Assembly: GCA_023251255.1 (NCBI GenBank)
Contig: JAHEZD010000004.1
Coordinates: 40,029 to 104,028, forward strand
Length of the DNA stretch: 64,000 bases
Reading direction: 5' to 3'
Source: Chitinophagaceae bacterium
GTDB taxonomy: Bacteria; Bacteroidota; Bacteroidia; Chitinophagales; Chitinophagaceae
Shown: positions 44,489 to 53,506 of the stretch, in pieces
Layout: every line of letters starts with the position of its first letter
Numbering within the stretch: position 1 is the first letter of the stretch
The notes under the pieces: generated by a model
Seen by the model: only the letters and a program-made list of their open reading frames with translations
Databases searched by the model: none
Told to the model about the DNA's origin: nothing
Program-made: the position numbers and the translations under genes

Positions 44489-44589
44489 AAATGTAAAGAG
44501 GTATTGTCATCTCTCCCCAAACCAATTTCCAGGTTTAATCTTTCCTATTGACTTTTTTAATAGCGGCTTGATTGTTCATTTTCATGACT

Positions 44590-44689
44590 GTGACAGGTTT
44601 TTTGTGACAGATATTTTGCAACAGAAAGTCTGTCACGGATTTGTGACGGGAAAATTGAGACAGGATATCTGTCACGAAAATTCTGTCAC
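44590..44689. repeat. Two tandem imperfect palindromes of GTGACAG/CTGTCAC words
   Basis: Unit 1 begins at 44590 and unit 2 at 44643 (53-nt step). In each, words sit at offsets 0, 14, 26 and 40: GTGACAG 44590 and 44604, degenerate 44616, CTGTCAC 44630; then GTGACGG 44643, GAGACAG 44657, CTGTCAC 44669 and 44683. Unit 2 is self-complementary over about 47 bases with mismatches. It lies between the beta-lactamase-like gene and batB; the gap 44489-44807 contains no gene. Confidence 0.75.
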
Positions 44690-44807
44690 GCCTAGTATAA
44701 TTGCACAGCACAAACCTTCCTGCTTAATAATGTTTTGGAATTCGTTTAGGTTCATTGCTGGGCTCTTTTAGTTTTTATTTACCAATTCAATCACTAGCTT
44801 GCAATCA

Positions 44808-45809
44808 ATGCTGCAATTTGAACACATAGAATTCCTGTTTGGCCTCCTCGTACTGGTGCCATTGGTATTGCTGTTCTTTTTTGTGCTGCGCTGGAAACAG
44901 AAAGCAAGAAAGGCATTGGGTGATAAGCGGTTAATTGACCAGCTCACCAAGAACTATTCGCCCAGGCTCTACCGGTTGAAAGTGATTCTTATTTTGATTG
45001 CCATTGCATTCAGTATTGGCGCAGTTGCCAATCTCCGCAAGCCTAAGAACGGTACAGGAACAAAGGGCACAGGTATTGATGTGCTCTTTGCATTGGACGT
45101 AAGCAAGAGCATGCTGAGCCAAGATGAAAAACCGACAAGGCTGGACAAAGCCAAGCAGTTCATCAGTCAACTTACGGAAAAGCTGGACGGCAATAAGATT
45201 GGGCTGGTTGTTTTTGCTGGCCAGGCCTACCTACAAATGCCCTTGACTTCGGATATTGGTGCAGCCAAGATGTTCGTCAGCAATGCATCCCCTGATATGG
45301 TCAATGAACAGGGTACGGTGCTGAGCACTGCACTGGACCTCTGTGATGCTTCATTGGACACCAAAGAAAGGAAATCGAAAGCAGTTGTTTTGATAACCGA
45401 TGGGGAAGACCATGATGAAAAGGCAATGGATGCGGTGAAGAAGCTGGCCGAACATGGAACTGTTGTCTATACAGTTGGCGTGGGTTCGGCTGAAGGTTCG
45501 CCCATTATGGAACAGGGAACCCACGAATACAAGAGGGACATCAACGGCCAAACGGTTATCAGTAAGCTCAATGAGAAGCTGTTGAAAGATGTAGCTGCAG
45601 CATCCAATGGATCCTACCATCAACTAACCAGCACATCATCTGTTGCTGATGCGTTAATGCTTGAGCTGGACACTATTGAAAAGAAGCCTATCAGCAGTGC
45701 TGGAGGTTTTATTGAATACCAGTCTTTCTACCCCTATTTCTTGGCAATAGCCATACTATTGTTGCTGATAGAGGTACTTGTTCCTGAAAGAAAAAGAAGA
45801 GCTGCATGA
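44808..45809 (+). CDS. batB: BatB-like von Willebrand factor A membrane protein
   Basis: 333 aa. Two N-terminal helices (FLFGLLVLVPLVLLFFFVL and VILILIAIAFSIGAV), then a VWA domain with the metal-binding DVSKSML (D-x-S-x-S), ITDGEDHDE and a conserved Thr/Asp region, and a C-terminal helix (FLAIAILLLLIEVLV). The layout matches Bat (Bacteroides aerotolerance) VWA proteins, and the next gene is BatC-like. The start is the ATG at 44808; only a TTG lies upstream. The 3' end overlaps batC in an ATGA. Confidence 0.85.
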   Translation: MLQFEHIEFLFGLLVLVPLVLLFFFVLRWKQKARKALGDKRLIDQLTKNYSPRLYRLKVILILIAIAFSIGAVANLRKPKNGTGTKGTGIDVLFALDVSKSMLSQDEKPTRLDKAKQFISQLTEKLDGNKIGLVVFAGQAYLQMPLTSDIGAAKMFVSNASPDMVNEQGTVLSTALDLCDASLDTKERKSKAVVLITDGEDHDEKAMDAVKKLAEHGTVVYTVGVGSAEGSPIMEQGTHEYKRDINGQTVISKLNEKLLKDVAAASNGSYHQLTSTSSVADALMLELDTIEKKPISSAGGFIEYQSFYPYFLAIAILLLLIEVLVPERKRRAA

Positions 45810-46435
45810 AGCGTTTCATGACCATACTAGGATTGTTGGCTTTTTCTTTTGTGCATGCACAAAAGGGTAATAGGGAAATTGTGGACGGAAACGAAGCCTA
45901 TAAAAAAGGTGATTTCCAGGCTGCTATTACTTCCTATGATAAGGCGTTGAAGGTAGACGACAAAAATGCTGCAGCAAAGTTCAACAAAGGCAATGCCTTG
46001 CAGAAAATGGGCAAAACGGAGGAAGCTGCAAAGGAATATGCCGATGCTGCAGAAATATCAAAGGACATGCTGCTCCAGTCCAAGGCCATGTATAATAAAG
46101 GCGTAACAGAAGCAAAGCAGAAGCAGTGGGAACAAGCAGTCAATTCGTTCAAGCAATCACTGCGCCTGAAGCCGGATGATACCGAAGCCAGGGACAACCT
46201 GCAAAAGGCCATGAATGAAATAAAGAAGCAGCAGGATAAGAAACCACAGGACAATAAGAAAAAAGACGATAAGAAAAAGCAGGATGATAAGCCCCAGCAA
46301 AAGAAGCAGGAACCTAAAATGAACAAGCAGCAAATGGAGAATGAACTAAATAGGCTACGCAACGAAGAAAAGCGCTTGCAGCAGGACCTGCAGAAACAAA
46401 AAGTTAAATCATCATCTCCCGAGAAAGATTGGTAG
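45806..46435 (+). CDS. batC: BatC-like tetratricopeptide protein
   Basis: 209 aa. Signal peptide (MKRFMTILGLLAFSFVHAQ), then three TPR units (about 27-130; YKKGDFQAAITSYDKALKVD, WEQAVNSFKQSLRLKPDD), then a Lys/Gln/Asp-rich coiled tail (KKQQDKKPQDNKKKDDKK). This is the usual BatC composition. Translationally coupled to batB by the 4-base overlap. A BatA and BatD are not seen beside it. Confidence 0.82.
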   Translation: MKRFMTILGLLAFSFVHAQKGNREIVDGNEAYKKGDFQAAITSYDKALKVDDKNAAAKFNKGNALQKMGKTEEAAKEYADAAEISKDMLLQSKAMYNKGVTEAKQKQWEQAVNSFKQSLRLKPDDTEARDNLQKAMNEIKKQQDKKPQDNKKKDDKKKQDDKPQQKKQEPKMNKQQMENELNRLRNEEKRLQQDLQKQKVKSSSPEKDW

Positions 46436-46635
46436 CAACCATTTGTTGCAGGTGCAAGCAAGAGCAATTCCACATAGCTTGTTGAATGTTTATGGAAATT
46501 GTAGTTCAATTTTTGACGAACAAAGCTTGGTATTTATAAATTCGTGGACTTAGCGCCTCCCAAAAACCCCAGTATCCCTTTTTTTAGGCAAATTTGCATC
46601 CTCAATTAGAACAATCACATTATCACACCAAGCAC

Positions 46636-48690
46636 ATGCAGTTATATTGCAATAGCCTAACGGCATACAGCCGGCTTAAAACAAGGGAAGTCAAAGTTGG
46701 CAACCTGTTGATAGGCAACAATCATCCCATTCGCTTGCAAACAATGACCACAACCGATACCATGGATACCATGGCAACGGTGGAACAGAGCATCCGCTGC
46801 ATAGAAGCAGGAGCGGAACTGGTGCGTATTACGGCACCCAGTAAGAAGGAAGCGGAGAACCTGCAGCACATCAAGGATGAACTCCGTAAGCGTGGCTATG
46901 ATACGCCCCTGGTGGCAGATATCCATTTTACGCCCAATGCTGCGGAAATTGCTGCAAGGATTGTGGAGAAGGTTAGGGTGAATCCCGGTAATTATGTTGA
47001 CAAGAAAAAATTCGAGCAGATTGAATACACCGATGCGGAATATGCCGAGGAAATAGAACGTATACGGGAACGTTTTACACCACTGGTGCTGATTTGCAGG
47101 GAACACGGAACTGCTATGCGTATCGGCACCAACCATGGTTCATTGAGCGATAGGATCATGAGCCGTTATGGTGATACTGCCAATGGCATGGTGGAAAGTG
47201 CCATGGAGTTCCTGCGTATTGCTCGCAGCTTGGACTACCACAATATTATCCTAAGCATGAAAAGCAGTAACCCGCAGGTCATGGTGCAGGCCTACCGCTC
47301 ATTGGTCCAGCAAATGGATACGGAGTTTGGTGAAATCTATCCCCTGCACCTAGGTGTTACCGAAGCTGGTGATGGTGAGGATGGGCGGGTTAAGAGTGCT
47401 GCGGGAATTGGTACTTTATTGGAAGATGGCATTGGCGATACGGTCCGTGTTTCATTGACCGAAGACCCAGAGTTTGAGATTCCGGTGTGCAGGGATCTGG
47501 TGAAGAGGTATGAAGCTGGAAAGACCGGAAGTCAGCAAGACCGAAAGACTGATACAAACAACTCAATTCCTGCACTTTCTAACTTCCCGACTTTCCGACT
47601 TCCTTATTCTCCCTTTGAGTACCGGAGAAGAAAAACTTTTGCTGTAGATAATATTGGCGACCATCATGTGCCTGTGGTGATTGCTGACCTAAGCAAGCTA
47701 CAGGGCATCTACCCCTCATCCTTGGAGGGCATTGGCTACAAGTATGATGAAGCCACGGACAAGTGGAATATTGGTGATGGTGCCGCTGATTATATTTTCA
47801 CAGGTGGTGCCGAACTGCCTTTTGCCTTGCCTGGCACATTGAAGGTAATTACCTGGCCGAACCATGTAGAAACAGCCTCCGACAAAACCAAGTACCTACC
47901 TATATATGATGCTAAGGGTTATGTGGAAGCTGAATCCAAACAGGACAGACTGAACTTTGTAATGCTGGATTGTTTCAGTGATGGAACAGGCATTAATGAC
48001 TTCACATATTTGGATGAACTGGCAAACGATCCATCTGTTGTGTTTTGTTTGAGCAGCAAGAACAAGCATCCCATGATTGCCGTAAGGAGGATGTTCATGG
48101 AACTGATGAACAGGAGCATCGGAAATCCAGTTGTATTAATTGTGGACAGCTATTGGAATACTGCTGATGAACACCTCATTCATTATGCCACAGAGGCAGG
48201 CGCTTTATTGTTGGATGGTTTTGGCGATGGTGTTTGTTTTGGAATGACAGAAGCAAGCTATCAGCAGTCAATAGCCAATAGTCAGCAGTCAACAGTTGGA
48301 AGGAACTATTCCAGTAATGCAACAGTTGAGCAGTTCATCAACTCAACTGCTTTCTCCATTCTTCAAGCTACGAGGACAAGGATTTCCAAAACTGAATATA
48401 TCTCCTGCCCAAGTTGCGGTAGGACATTGTTTGACCTGCAGGAAACCACTGCAAAAATCCGGAGCAGGACCAATCATTTGAAAGGGGTTAAAATTGCCAT
48501 CATGGGCTGCATTGTGAACGGCCCCGGTGAAATGGCCGACGCTGATTTTGGCTATGTGGGCAGTGGTATTGGCAAGATAACTTTGTACAGGGGCAAGGAA
48601 GTGGTGAAGCGTAATATTGAAAGTGAAATTGCGGTGGATGAACTCATTAATTTATTAAAAGAAAATGAAGCCTGGGTAGAGCCGGCATAA
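46636..48690 (+). CDS. ispG: 4-hydroxy-3-methylbut-2-enyl-diphosphate synthase, long form
   Basis: 684 aa, the Bacteroidota/Chlamydiae/plant-type long enzyme of the MEP isoprenoid pathway. N-terminal TIM barrel (IRLQTMTTTDTMDT; PLVADIHFTPNAAEIAAR; VRVNPGNYVD), large central insert, and C-terminal 4Fe-4S domain (ISCPSCGRTLFDLQ; AIMGCIVNGPGEMADADFGY). Two stretches read like translated intergenic repeat: about residues 295-320 (KTGSQQDRKTDTNNS) and about 545-560 (YQQSIANSQQSTVG). The frame remains open through both. The ATG start at 46636 is preferred to a TTG at 46594. Confidence 0.93.
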   Translation: MQLYCNSLTAYSRLKTREVKVGNLLIGNNHPIRLQTMTTTDTMDTMATVEQSIRCIEAGAELVRITAPSKKEAENLQHIKDELRKRGYDTPLVADIHFTPNAAEIAARIVEKVRVNPGNYVDKKKFEQIEYTDAEYAEEIERIRERFTPLVLICREHGTAMRIGTNHGSLSDRIMSRYGDTANGMVESAMEFLRIARSLDYHNIILSMKSSNPQVMVQAYRSLVQQMDTEFGEIYPLHLGVTEAGDGEDGRVKSAAGIGTLLEDGIGDTVRVSLTEDPEFEIPVCRDLVKRYEAGKTGSQQDRKTDTNNSIPALSNFPTFRLPYSPFEYRRRKTFAVDNIGDHHVPVVIADLSKLQGIYPSSLEGIGYKYDEATDKWNIGDGAADYIFTGGAELPFALPGTLKVITWPNHVETASDKTKYLPIYDAKGYVEAESKQDRLNFVMLDCFSDGTGINDFTYLDELANDPSVVFCLSSKNKHPMIAVRRMFMELMNRSIGNPVVLIVDSYWNTADEHLIHYATEAGALLLDGFGDGVCFGMTEASYQQSIANSQQSTVGRNYSSNATVEQFINSTAFSILQATRTRISKTEYISCPSCGRTLFDLQETTAKIRSRTNHLKGVKIAIMGCIVNGPGEMADADFGYVGSGIGKITLYRGKEVVKRNIESEIAVDELINLLKENEAWVEPA
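47518..47596. repeat. Palindromic word element inside ispG
   Basis: GGAAAGACCGGAAGTC at 47518-47533 and ACTTCCCGACTTTCC at 47582-47596 are imperfect complements (about 13 of 15), with an inner direct copy GACCGAAAGACT. The element is in frame and has no stop. Confidence 0.55.
48268..48302. repeat. Word-repeat tract inside ispG (CAATAG/CAGCAGTCAA)
   Basis: CAGTCAATAGCCAATAGTCAGCAGTCAACAG-type repeats, in frame, encode a Ser/Gln-rich stretch. Confidence 0.45.
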
Positions 48691-48709
48691 CCAATAAAAC
48701 CAAAACACA

Positions 48710-49537
48710 ATGATGATGAAATGGAGATTTTTAGCATTGATTATTATGGCATGCAGCTTTACTGGTTGCATTGATATTTTTGAAACCTTCAACATTAAAG
48801 ATGATGGAAGTGGTGTGTATGAACAGAAGATGGATTTTACAAGAGCTATGCAAGGTATGATGGCAATGATGAGTGAAAAAGGGAGGGACAATATGAGCAG
48901 CAAAAAGAAGATGGAAAAAAAGGACTCCACCTTTTCCCTGAAATCAATGATTGATACTGCTTCCAGTTTATCAAGCAGTGAAAAAACTGTTTTTGGTAAA
49001 GCCAATGCGACGATGCATCTTGATGAAGCAAAAGGCGAAATGGTAATCATAATCTCATATCCTTTTGCAAATGCTGCAGAATTTGCAACCATTCAGGCTG
49101 TTATGTCAAGAAACGAAACGAGTGGAAGTTTGTTTGATGCCCTGATGTCTGCTGCTGATGGCAAGATGAAAAATAAAGGCATGGGAGGAATGGGCCAAGA
49201 GGGTGATGGTTCAAAAAAAGAAGGCCTACCTATTTCGCAATACATGTATAGCTTGTCGGGGAATGGCATTTCCAGAAAGATAAAAAATCCAAACGATTCC
49301 AGTGCGGCGCCTAAGAAAAACGAACTGGATGATATGCCAGAAGAAATGAAAAAGATGATGCAGGAAATGATGATGATGAACATAACAACCATCATTAACA
49401 CACCCAAGCCTGTGAAGGATTTTCAAGGGAACAATGGCACATTGTCCAACGACAAAAAACAAATCAGGTTTTCAAAGCAGGTTAACCTGGACACCAAACT
49501 TAGTAGCGTTGATTTTGATTTCAATGTTAACTACTAG
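48710..49537 (+). CDS. Hypothetical lipoprotein
   Basis: 275 aa. Lipobox in MACSFTGCID (Cys about 20). The mature part begins IFETFNIKDDGSGVYEQKMD, has a Met/Lys/Gly-rich variable middle (KMKNKGMGGMGQEGDGSKKE and MKKMMQEMMMMN), and ends VNLDTKLSSVDFDFNVNY. No family recognised. Three ATG codons in a row begin it; the first was taken. It follows ispG by 19 bases. Confidence 0.7.
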   Translation: MMMKWRFLALIIMACSFTGCIDIFETFNIKDDGSGVYEQKMDFTRAMQGMMAMMSEKGRDNMSSKKKMEKKDSTFSLKSMIDTASSLSSSEKTVFGKANATMHLDEAKGEMVIIISYPFANAAEFATIQAVMSRNETSGSLFDALMSAADGKMKNKGMGGMGQEGDGSKKEGLPISQYMYSLSGNGISRKIKNPNDSSAAPKKNELDDMPEEMKKMMQEMMMMNITTIINTPKPVKDFQGNNGTLSNDKKQIRFSKQVNLDTKLSSVDFDFNVNY

Positions 49538-49586
49538 CATATTATACCCTTAAATAAGGCTGAATAGGATTTAAATTGTACAAGTG

Positions 49587-49605
49587 TGCGACGCAACTGA
49601 AGTCC
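49587..49605. repeat. 19-nt direct repeat, copy 1
   Basis: TGCGACGCAACTGAAGTCC, identical to 62151-62169. It lies in the gap before nadB. Confidence 0.7.
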
Positions 49606-49640
49606 ATGGAGATTCAAAAGCTAGTACCAAAAAGAGTTAC

Positions 49641-51245
49641 ATGCAAACAGATTTTCTCGTTATAGGTAGTGGCATTGCTGGCCTGACTTATTCCTTAAAA
49701 GTAGCCAAGCAGTTTCCTGATAAAAAAGTATTGGTCATTACCAAAACCCAAGCTGATGAAACCAATACCAAATATGCGCAAGGTGGCATTGCTGGTGTTT
49801 GGGATGAAGCAAAGGACAGTTTCGATAAGCATATTGAAGACACTTTGATTGCTGGCGATGGTTTGTGCAATGAAAAGATTGTGGAGATTGTGGTAAAGGA
49901 AGGCCCTGAGAGGATCAGGGAAATCATCAACTATGGTGCAAGTTTCGACAAGGATGAAAAGGGGGATTATGCTTTGGGCCGTGAAGGTGGCCATAGCGAA
50001 TTCAGGATACTGCACCATAAAGACGTAACTGGTAAGGAGATGGAAAGGGCCTTGCTGGACGAGGTTTCCAGGACCCCAAATATTGAAATCATCAACCATT
50101 GTTTCGTAGTGGATATCATTACCCAGCACCACCTTGGTTTCCTTGTCACGAAATCGACCTTGGACATTACCTGTTATGGTGTGTATGTACTGAACCTGCA
50201 CAGCAATAAGATTGAAAAAATCCTGAGCAATATTACCCTGTTGGCAACAGGGGGCTGCGGCCAGGCCTATAGGACCACCACCAACCCACGTATTGCTACG
50301 GGTGATGGTATTGCCATGGTTTATAGGGCCAAGGGCAGGATTGAAAATATGGAGTTCATACAGTTCCATCCAACAGCCTTATACGAGCCAGGGGTTTCCC
50401 CTTCATTCTTGATTACAGAAGCTGTACGTGGTGATGGTGGCATTCTCCGGAACAAGAATGGGGAAGCCTTCATGGAAAAATATGATGCGAGAAAGGACCT
50501 TGCCCCGAGGGATATTGTTGCAAGGGCCATCGATAATGAAATGAAGAAGACGGGTACGGAGCATGTCTATCTTGATTGCAGGCATATGGATAGGGAAAAA
50601 TTCATCCACCATTTCCCCAACATCTATGAAAAGTGCTTGAGTATTGGTATAGATGCCATGCAGCAGTTCATACCAGTTGCTCCTGCTGCACATTACAGTT
50701 GCGGTGGTGTGAAAACAGATGAACATGCAAGAACATCCATACAGAACCTATACGCCTGTGGCGAATGTGCAAGTACAGGCCTGCACGGTGCCAACCGGTT
50801 AGCGAGCAACAGCCTATTGGAAGCAATGGTATTTGGTCACAGGGCCTATTTGGATGTTGTTGAGCACTATCATGAACTTGCTGGAACGTTTGCAGTAAAA
50901 GAAATTCCTGATTGGAATGCCAAGGGAACATCGGAACCACGTGAAATGATTTTAATAACCCAGAGCCTTAAGGAGCTGCAGCAGATCATGAGTGACTATG
51001 TGGGCATTGTACGTACAGATGTACGTTTGGCAAGGGCCATGAAACGCTTAGATTTACTGTTCACAGAAACCGAGGAGCTCTACCGCAATACCAAGGTTTC
51101 CCCCCAATTATGTGAGTTGAGGAACCTGATCAGTGTTGGATATTTAATTGTAAAAGCTGCAGAATTCAGGAAGGAAAGCAGGGGCCTGCACTTCAATACG
51201 GATCATCCACAAAAAAGCGAGCTGCTCCAGAATATAATACTGTAA
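49641..51245 (+). CDS. nadB: L-aspartate oxidase
   Basis: 534 aa flavoprotein making iminoaspartate for NAD synthesis. Seen: DFLVIGSGIAGLTYSLKVA at the N-terminus (FAD), T-K-Y-A-Q-G-G-I-A-G, substrate-side EGGHSEFRILHHKDVTG, FHPTALYEPG, and HYSCGGVKTDEHARTSIQNL with YACGE and GANRLASNSLLEA. The gene is taken from ATG 49641; a GTG 19 codons upstream would start inside the 19-nt repeat. No nadA or nadC adjoins it. Confidence 0.94.
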   Translation: MQTDFLVIGSGIAGLTYSLKVAKQFPDKKVLVITKTQADETNTKYAQGGIAGVWDEAKDSFDKHIEDTLIAGDGLCNEKIVEIVVKEGPERIREIINYGASFDKDEKGDYALGREGGHSEFRILHHKDVTGKEMERALLDEVSRTPNIEIINHCFVVDIITQHHLGFLVTKSTLDITCYGVYVLNLHSNKIEKILSNITLLATGGCGQAYRTTTNPRIATGDGIAMVYRAKGRIENMEFIQFHPTALYEPGVSPSFLITEAVRGDGGILRNKNGEAFMEKYDARKDLAPRDIVARAIDNEMKKTGTEHVYLDCRHMDREKFIHHFPNIYEKCLSIGIDAMQQFIPVAPAAHYSCGGVKTDEHARTSIQNLYACGECASTGLHGANRLASNSLLEAMVFGHRAYLDVVEHYHELAGTFAVKEIPDWNAKGTSEPREMILITQSLKELQQIMSDYVGIVRTDVRLARAMKRLDLLFTETEELYRNTKVSPQLCELRNLISVGYLIVKAAEFRKESRGLHFNTDHPQKSELLQNIIL

Positions 51246-51279
51246 TGTTGAGGAGCTTATGGGAAGGAAGGGGAACCAT

Positions 51280-51287
51280 TACCTTCG
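51280..51287 (+). promoter_or_regulatory. -7 box of the acyltransferase gene (TACCTTCG)
   Basis: One base from TAnnTTTG, followed by C as usual, 27 nt before ATG 51315. It supports that start over TTG 51291. Confidence 0.4.
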
Positions 51288-51314
51288 CAGTTGTCATCTT
51301 CAATCGTCTCCTTT

Positions 51315-52202
51315 ATGTACTACATCGTTTATGGATTGTTTTATGCTTTGTCGCTCCTTCCTTGGAGGGTCATGTACTTTATTGGTGACGGTATTTATGT
51401 ATTGGTGTACTATGTGTTTGGTTACAGGAAAGAGGTGGTGAACAAGAATTTGCTCATTGCCTTCCCTGAAAAGACGGGTGCTGAAAGAACGAGGATTGCC
51501 AAGGATTTCTACCATAATTTCATTGATACGTTCATTGAAACGGTAAAGCTTATTTCAATTTCCCCTAAAGAATTTGACAGGCGCTGCACAGTGAAGAATA
51601 TTGAAGCTATCAATAACCTGAAAGCCACAGGGCAAAGCGTACAGTTGCATTCTGGCCACTTTTTCAATTGGGAGTTCGTTAACCTGGGCATGAGCAAAAA
51701 TATCAATTACCCCTTTATCGGCGTGTTCCAGCCATTGAGCAATAAGCCCTTCAATAGGTTGATTATGAAACTTAGGTCAAGGTTCGGGACCATACTGGTT
51801 TCCGTACCGGAATTCAAGACCATGTTCCATACATACACCAAAGAACCTTATGCTTTGGGATTGGTGGCAGACCAAAATCCAAGTAATCCAAACAATGCTT
51901 ATTGGGTGCCTTTTTTCGGTAAAATGGCCCCCTTTGTAAAAGGTCCGGAGAAAGGTGCAGTAAGAATGAACACAGCCGTGGTCATGGTTGAGTTTTACAA
52001 GATAAGAAGGGGCCATTATGCAATTGAATGCACATTGCTAACTACCAAGCCAAAGGAATTGCCCGAAGGTGAAATCACCAAGAAACTAATTGAGTTTATA
52101 GAGGCATCTGTGAGAAGGAATCCCTCCAATTATTTATGGAGCCATCGTAGATGGAAATTTGAGTTTGATGAGGAGAAATATGGTAAGCAGGTGATTAAAT
52201 AG
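51315..52202 (+). CDS. LpxL/HtrB-type lysophospholipid (lipid A) acyltransferase
   Basis: 295 aa inner-membrane enzyme of the late lipid A acyltransferase family. It begins MYYIVYGLFYALSLLPWRVM (membrane anchor), has N-L-L-I-A-F-P-E, the catalytic HxxxxE as G-H-F-F-N-W-E (about 122-128), PFIGVFQPLSNKPFNRL, the VADQNPS loop, and WSHRRWKF near the end. All conserved blocks are present. Acyl specificity is unknown. Confidence 0.9.
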   Translation: MYYIVYGLFYALSLLPWRVMYFIGDGIYVLVYYVFGYRKEVVNKNLLIAFPEKTGAERTRIAKDFYHNFIDTFIETVKLISISPKEFDRRCTVKNIEAINNLKATGQSVQLHSGHFFNWEFVNLGMSKNINYPFIGVFQPLSNKPFNRLIMKLRSRFGTILVSVPEFKTMFHTYTKEPYALGLVADQNPSNPNNAYWVPFFGKMAPFVKGPEKGAVRMNTAVVMVEFYKIRRGHYAIECTLLTTKPKELPEGEITKKLIEFIEASVRRNPSNYLWSHRRWKFEFDEEKYGKQVIK

Positions 52203-52256
52203 CATCCATTCCCTTTATAGCAAACAATTGGGGCACTACAATTGTATTTTTGTTCC

Positions 52257-52994
52257 ATGACCATCATCCCGCTTTCTGAAGGAAGTTTCACCATTGATAA
52301 GACAAAGATTTTTGTTCCCTTCGATACATCGAAAGACGATTTGCAGCAACGGCCAATAGGAAGCTTATTGGTGGAAGTGCAGCCCTTTGTAGTAATTACT
52401 TCAAATGATGTTTTATTAATAGACACTGGTCTGGGGTTTTCAATCAATGGTAAGTTGCAGCTTCATGAAAACTTGAAAGCAAATGGCATACAACCAGAAG
52501 CAATAACAAAGGTCCTAATGAGCCATCTGCATAAGGACCATGCTGGCGGGGTTAGCAAAAGGAACAATATTGGTAATTACTCGCTGTCCTGTCCCAATGC
52601 CATTTATTACGTGCAGCAAAAAGAATTTGATTACGCCATGGAAACTGGCTACCCCTCTTACATGACTGATGAATTTGCGGTGCTGGAAAGCCACAGGCAG
52701 GTTGCCTGGTTGGATGGCGATGGCATAATAGATAGTTATATCAAGCATGAAACCACCTCTGCCCATAGTAAATACCATCAAGTATTCTGGATAGAGGAAG
52801 ATGGGGAGACCATTTTTTTTGGCGGAGATGATGCTCCACAATTACAGCAAATGAAAAGTAGGTTTGTGGCCAAGTATGATTATGATGGGAAAAAATGCAT
52901 GGAGCTTCGACAAAAATGGTGGCAGGAAGGGCAGGAGAAGAACTGGAGGTTCCTGTTCTATCATGATATTAAAACACCTGTATTCCCTTTGTAG
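52257..52994 (+). CDS. MBL-fold metallo-hydrolase
   Basis: 245 aa. Metallo-beta-lactamase fold with the zinc motif HLHKDHAGG (HxHxDH), preceded by the strand LLIDTGLGF, and with S-A-H-S-K-Y-H and FFGGDDAPQ for the other ligand positions. Likely a hydrolase; substrate unknown. A TATTTTTG box at 52245-52252 lies only 4 bases before the ATG. Convergent with the sigma-factor cluster. Confidence 0.85.
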   Translation: MTIIPLSEGSFTIDKTKIFVPFDTSKDDLQQRPIGSLLVEVQPFVVITSNDVLLIDTGLGFSINGKLQLHENLKANGIQPEAITKVLMSHLHKDHAGGVSKRNNIGNYSLSCPNAIYYVQQKEFDYAMETGYPSYMTDEFAVLESHRQVAWLDGDGIIDSYIKHETTSAHSKYHQVFWIEEDGETIFFGGDDAPQLQQMKSRFVAKYDYDGKKCMELRQKWWQEGQEKNWRFLFYHDIKTPVFPL

Positions 52995-53005
52995 AGGTTC
53001 GGAGT

Positions 53006-53038
53006 AAAAAAAATGGCCTGCCCTAAAAAGAGCTGGCC
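53006..53038 (-). terminator. Terminator of the sigma-factor cluster
   Basis: On the minus strand, GGCC-a-GCTC ... GGGC-a-GGCC then ATTTTTTTT. Stem of about 8 bp with one mismatch. Confidence 0.75.
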
Positions 53039-53084
53039 GTTGCTAACCTATGAAAAACACCTAGTTAAATAAGGTATATAAAAT

Positions 53085-53492
53085 TTATTCTGCTATCGGA
53101 GGCTTGTTTTGTTGCCTTATTTGCTGTCTTCTTTTTAGTTCTTTTTTCAGTTCATTGAGGAAATCAGCGTCCACTTTAAAAACCTGGTTCACCCTAACAT
53201 CATCTACCAGCACTTTTTTGAATTCCGGCTTGTACTTCTTTCTAACGTTCAGAACCGCTTCCTCAATCTTCAATTGGTCATCCAAATTTGTTTGCCTTGC
53301 CTTTTTTATTTCATTGTCATAGGCATTATATACGGGCCAAAATTTTTGCGCTTCTTCTGACTTAAGGTTAAGGGACTGTGTTATATAAGCTATTTTCAAA
53401 GCTTTTACCCTGTCACCTTTGAAAGGAGGCTGCGATGCACCAGCATGTAAAAATTCCACCACAAAGATGATTAAAAATAGAAACTGTTTCAT
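53085..53492 (-). CDS. Spy/CpxP-like periplasmic helical protein
   Basis: 135 aa with a signal peptide (MKQFLFLIIFVVEFLHAGAS) and an all-helical mature part: KIAYITQSLNLKSEEAQKFW, P-V-Y-N-A-Y-D, and a charged tail rich in Lys/Arg/Gln. This matches the short Spy-like proteins often linked to ECF sigma factors in Bacteroidota. Third gene of the cluster; it may bind envelope proteins or modulate the anti-sigma factor, by inference only. Confidence 0.7.
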   Translation of the reverse strand: MKQFLFLIIFVVEFLHAGASQPPFKGDRVKALKIAYITQSLNLKSEEAQKFWPVYNAYDNEIKKARQTNLDDQLKIEEAVLNVRKKYKPEFKKVLVDDVRVNQVFKVDADFLNELKKELKRRQQIRQQNKPPIAE

Positions 53493-53506
53493 TGTTCGAA
53501 TTTGGT

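Noticed and set aside
44568-44771. Plus-strand frame of 67 codons over the tandem palindromes
   Set aside because: Its codons are just the repeat words translated; no start context or protein-like pattern.
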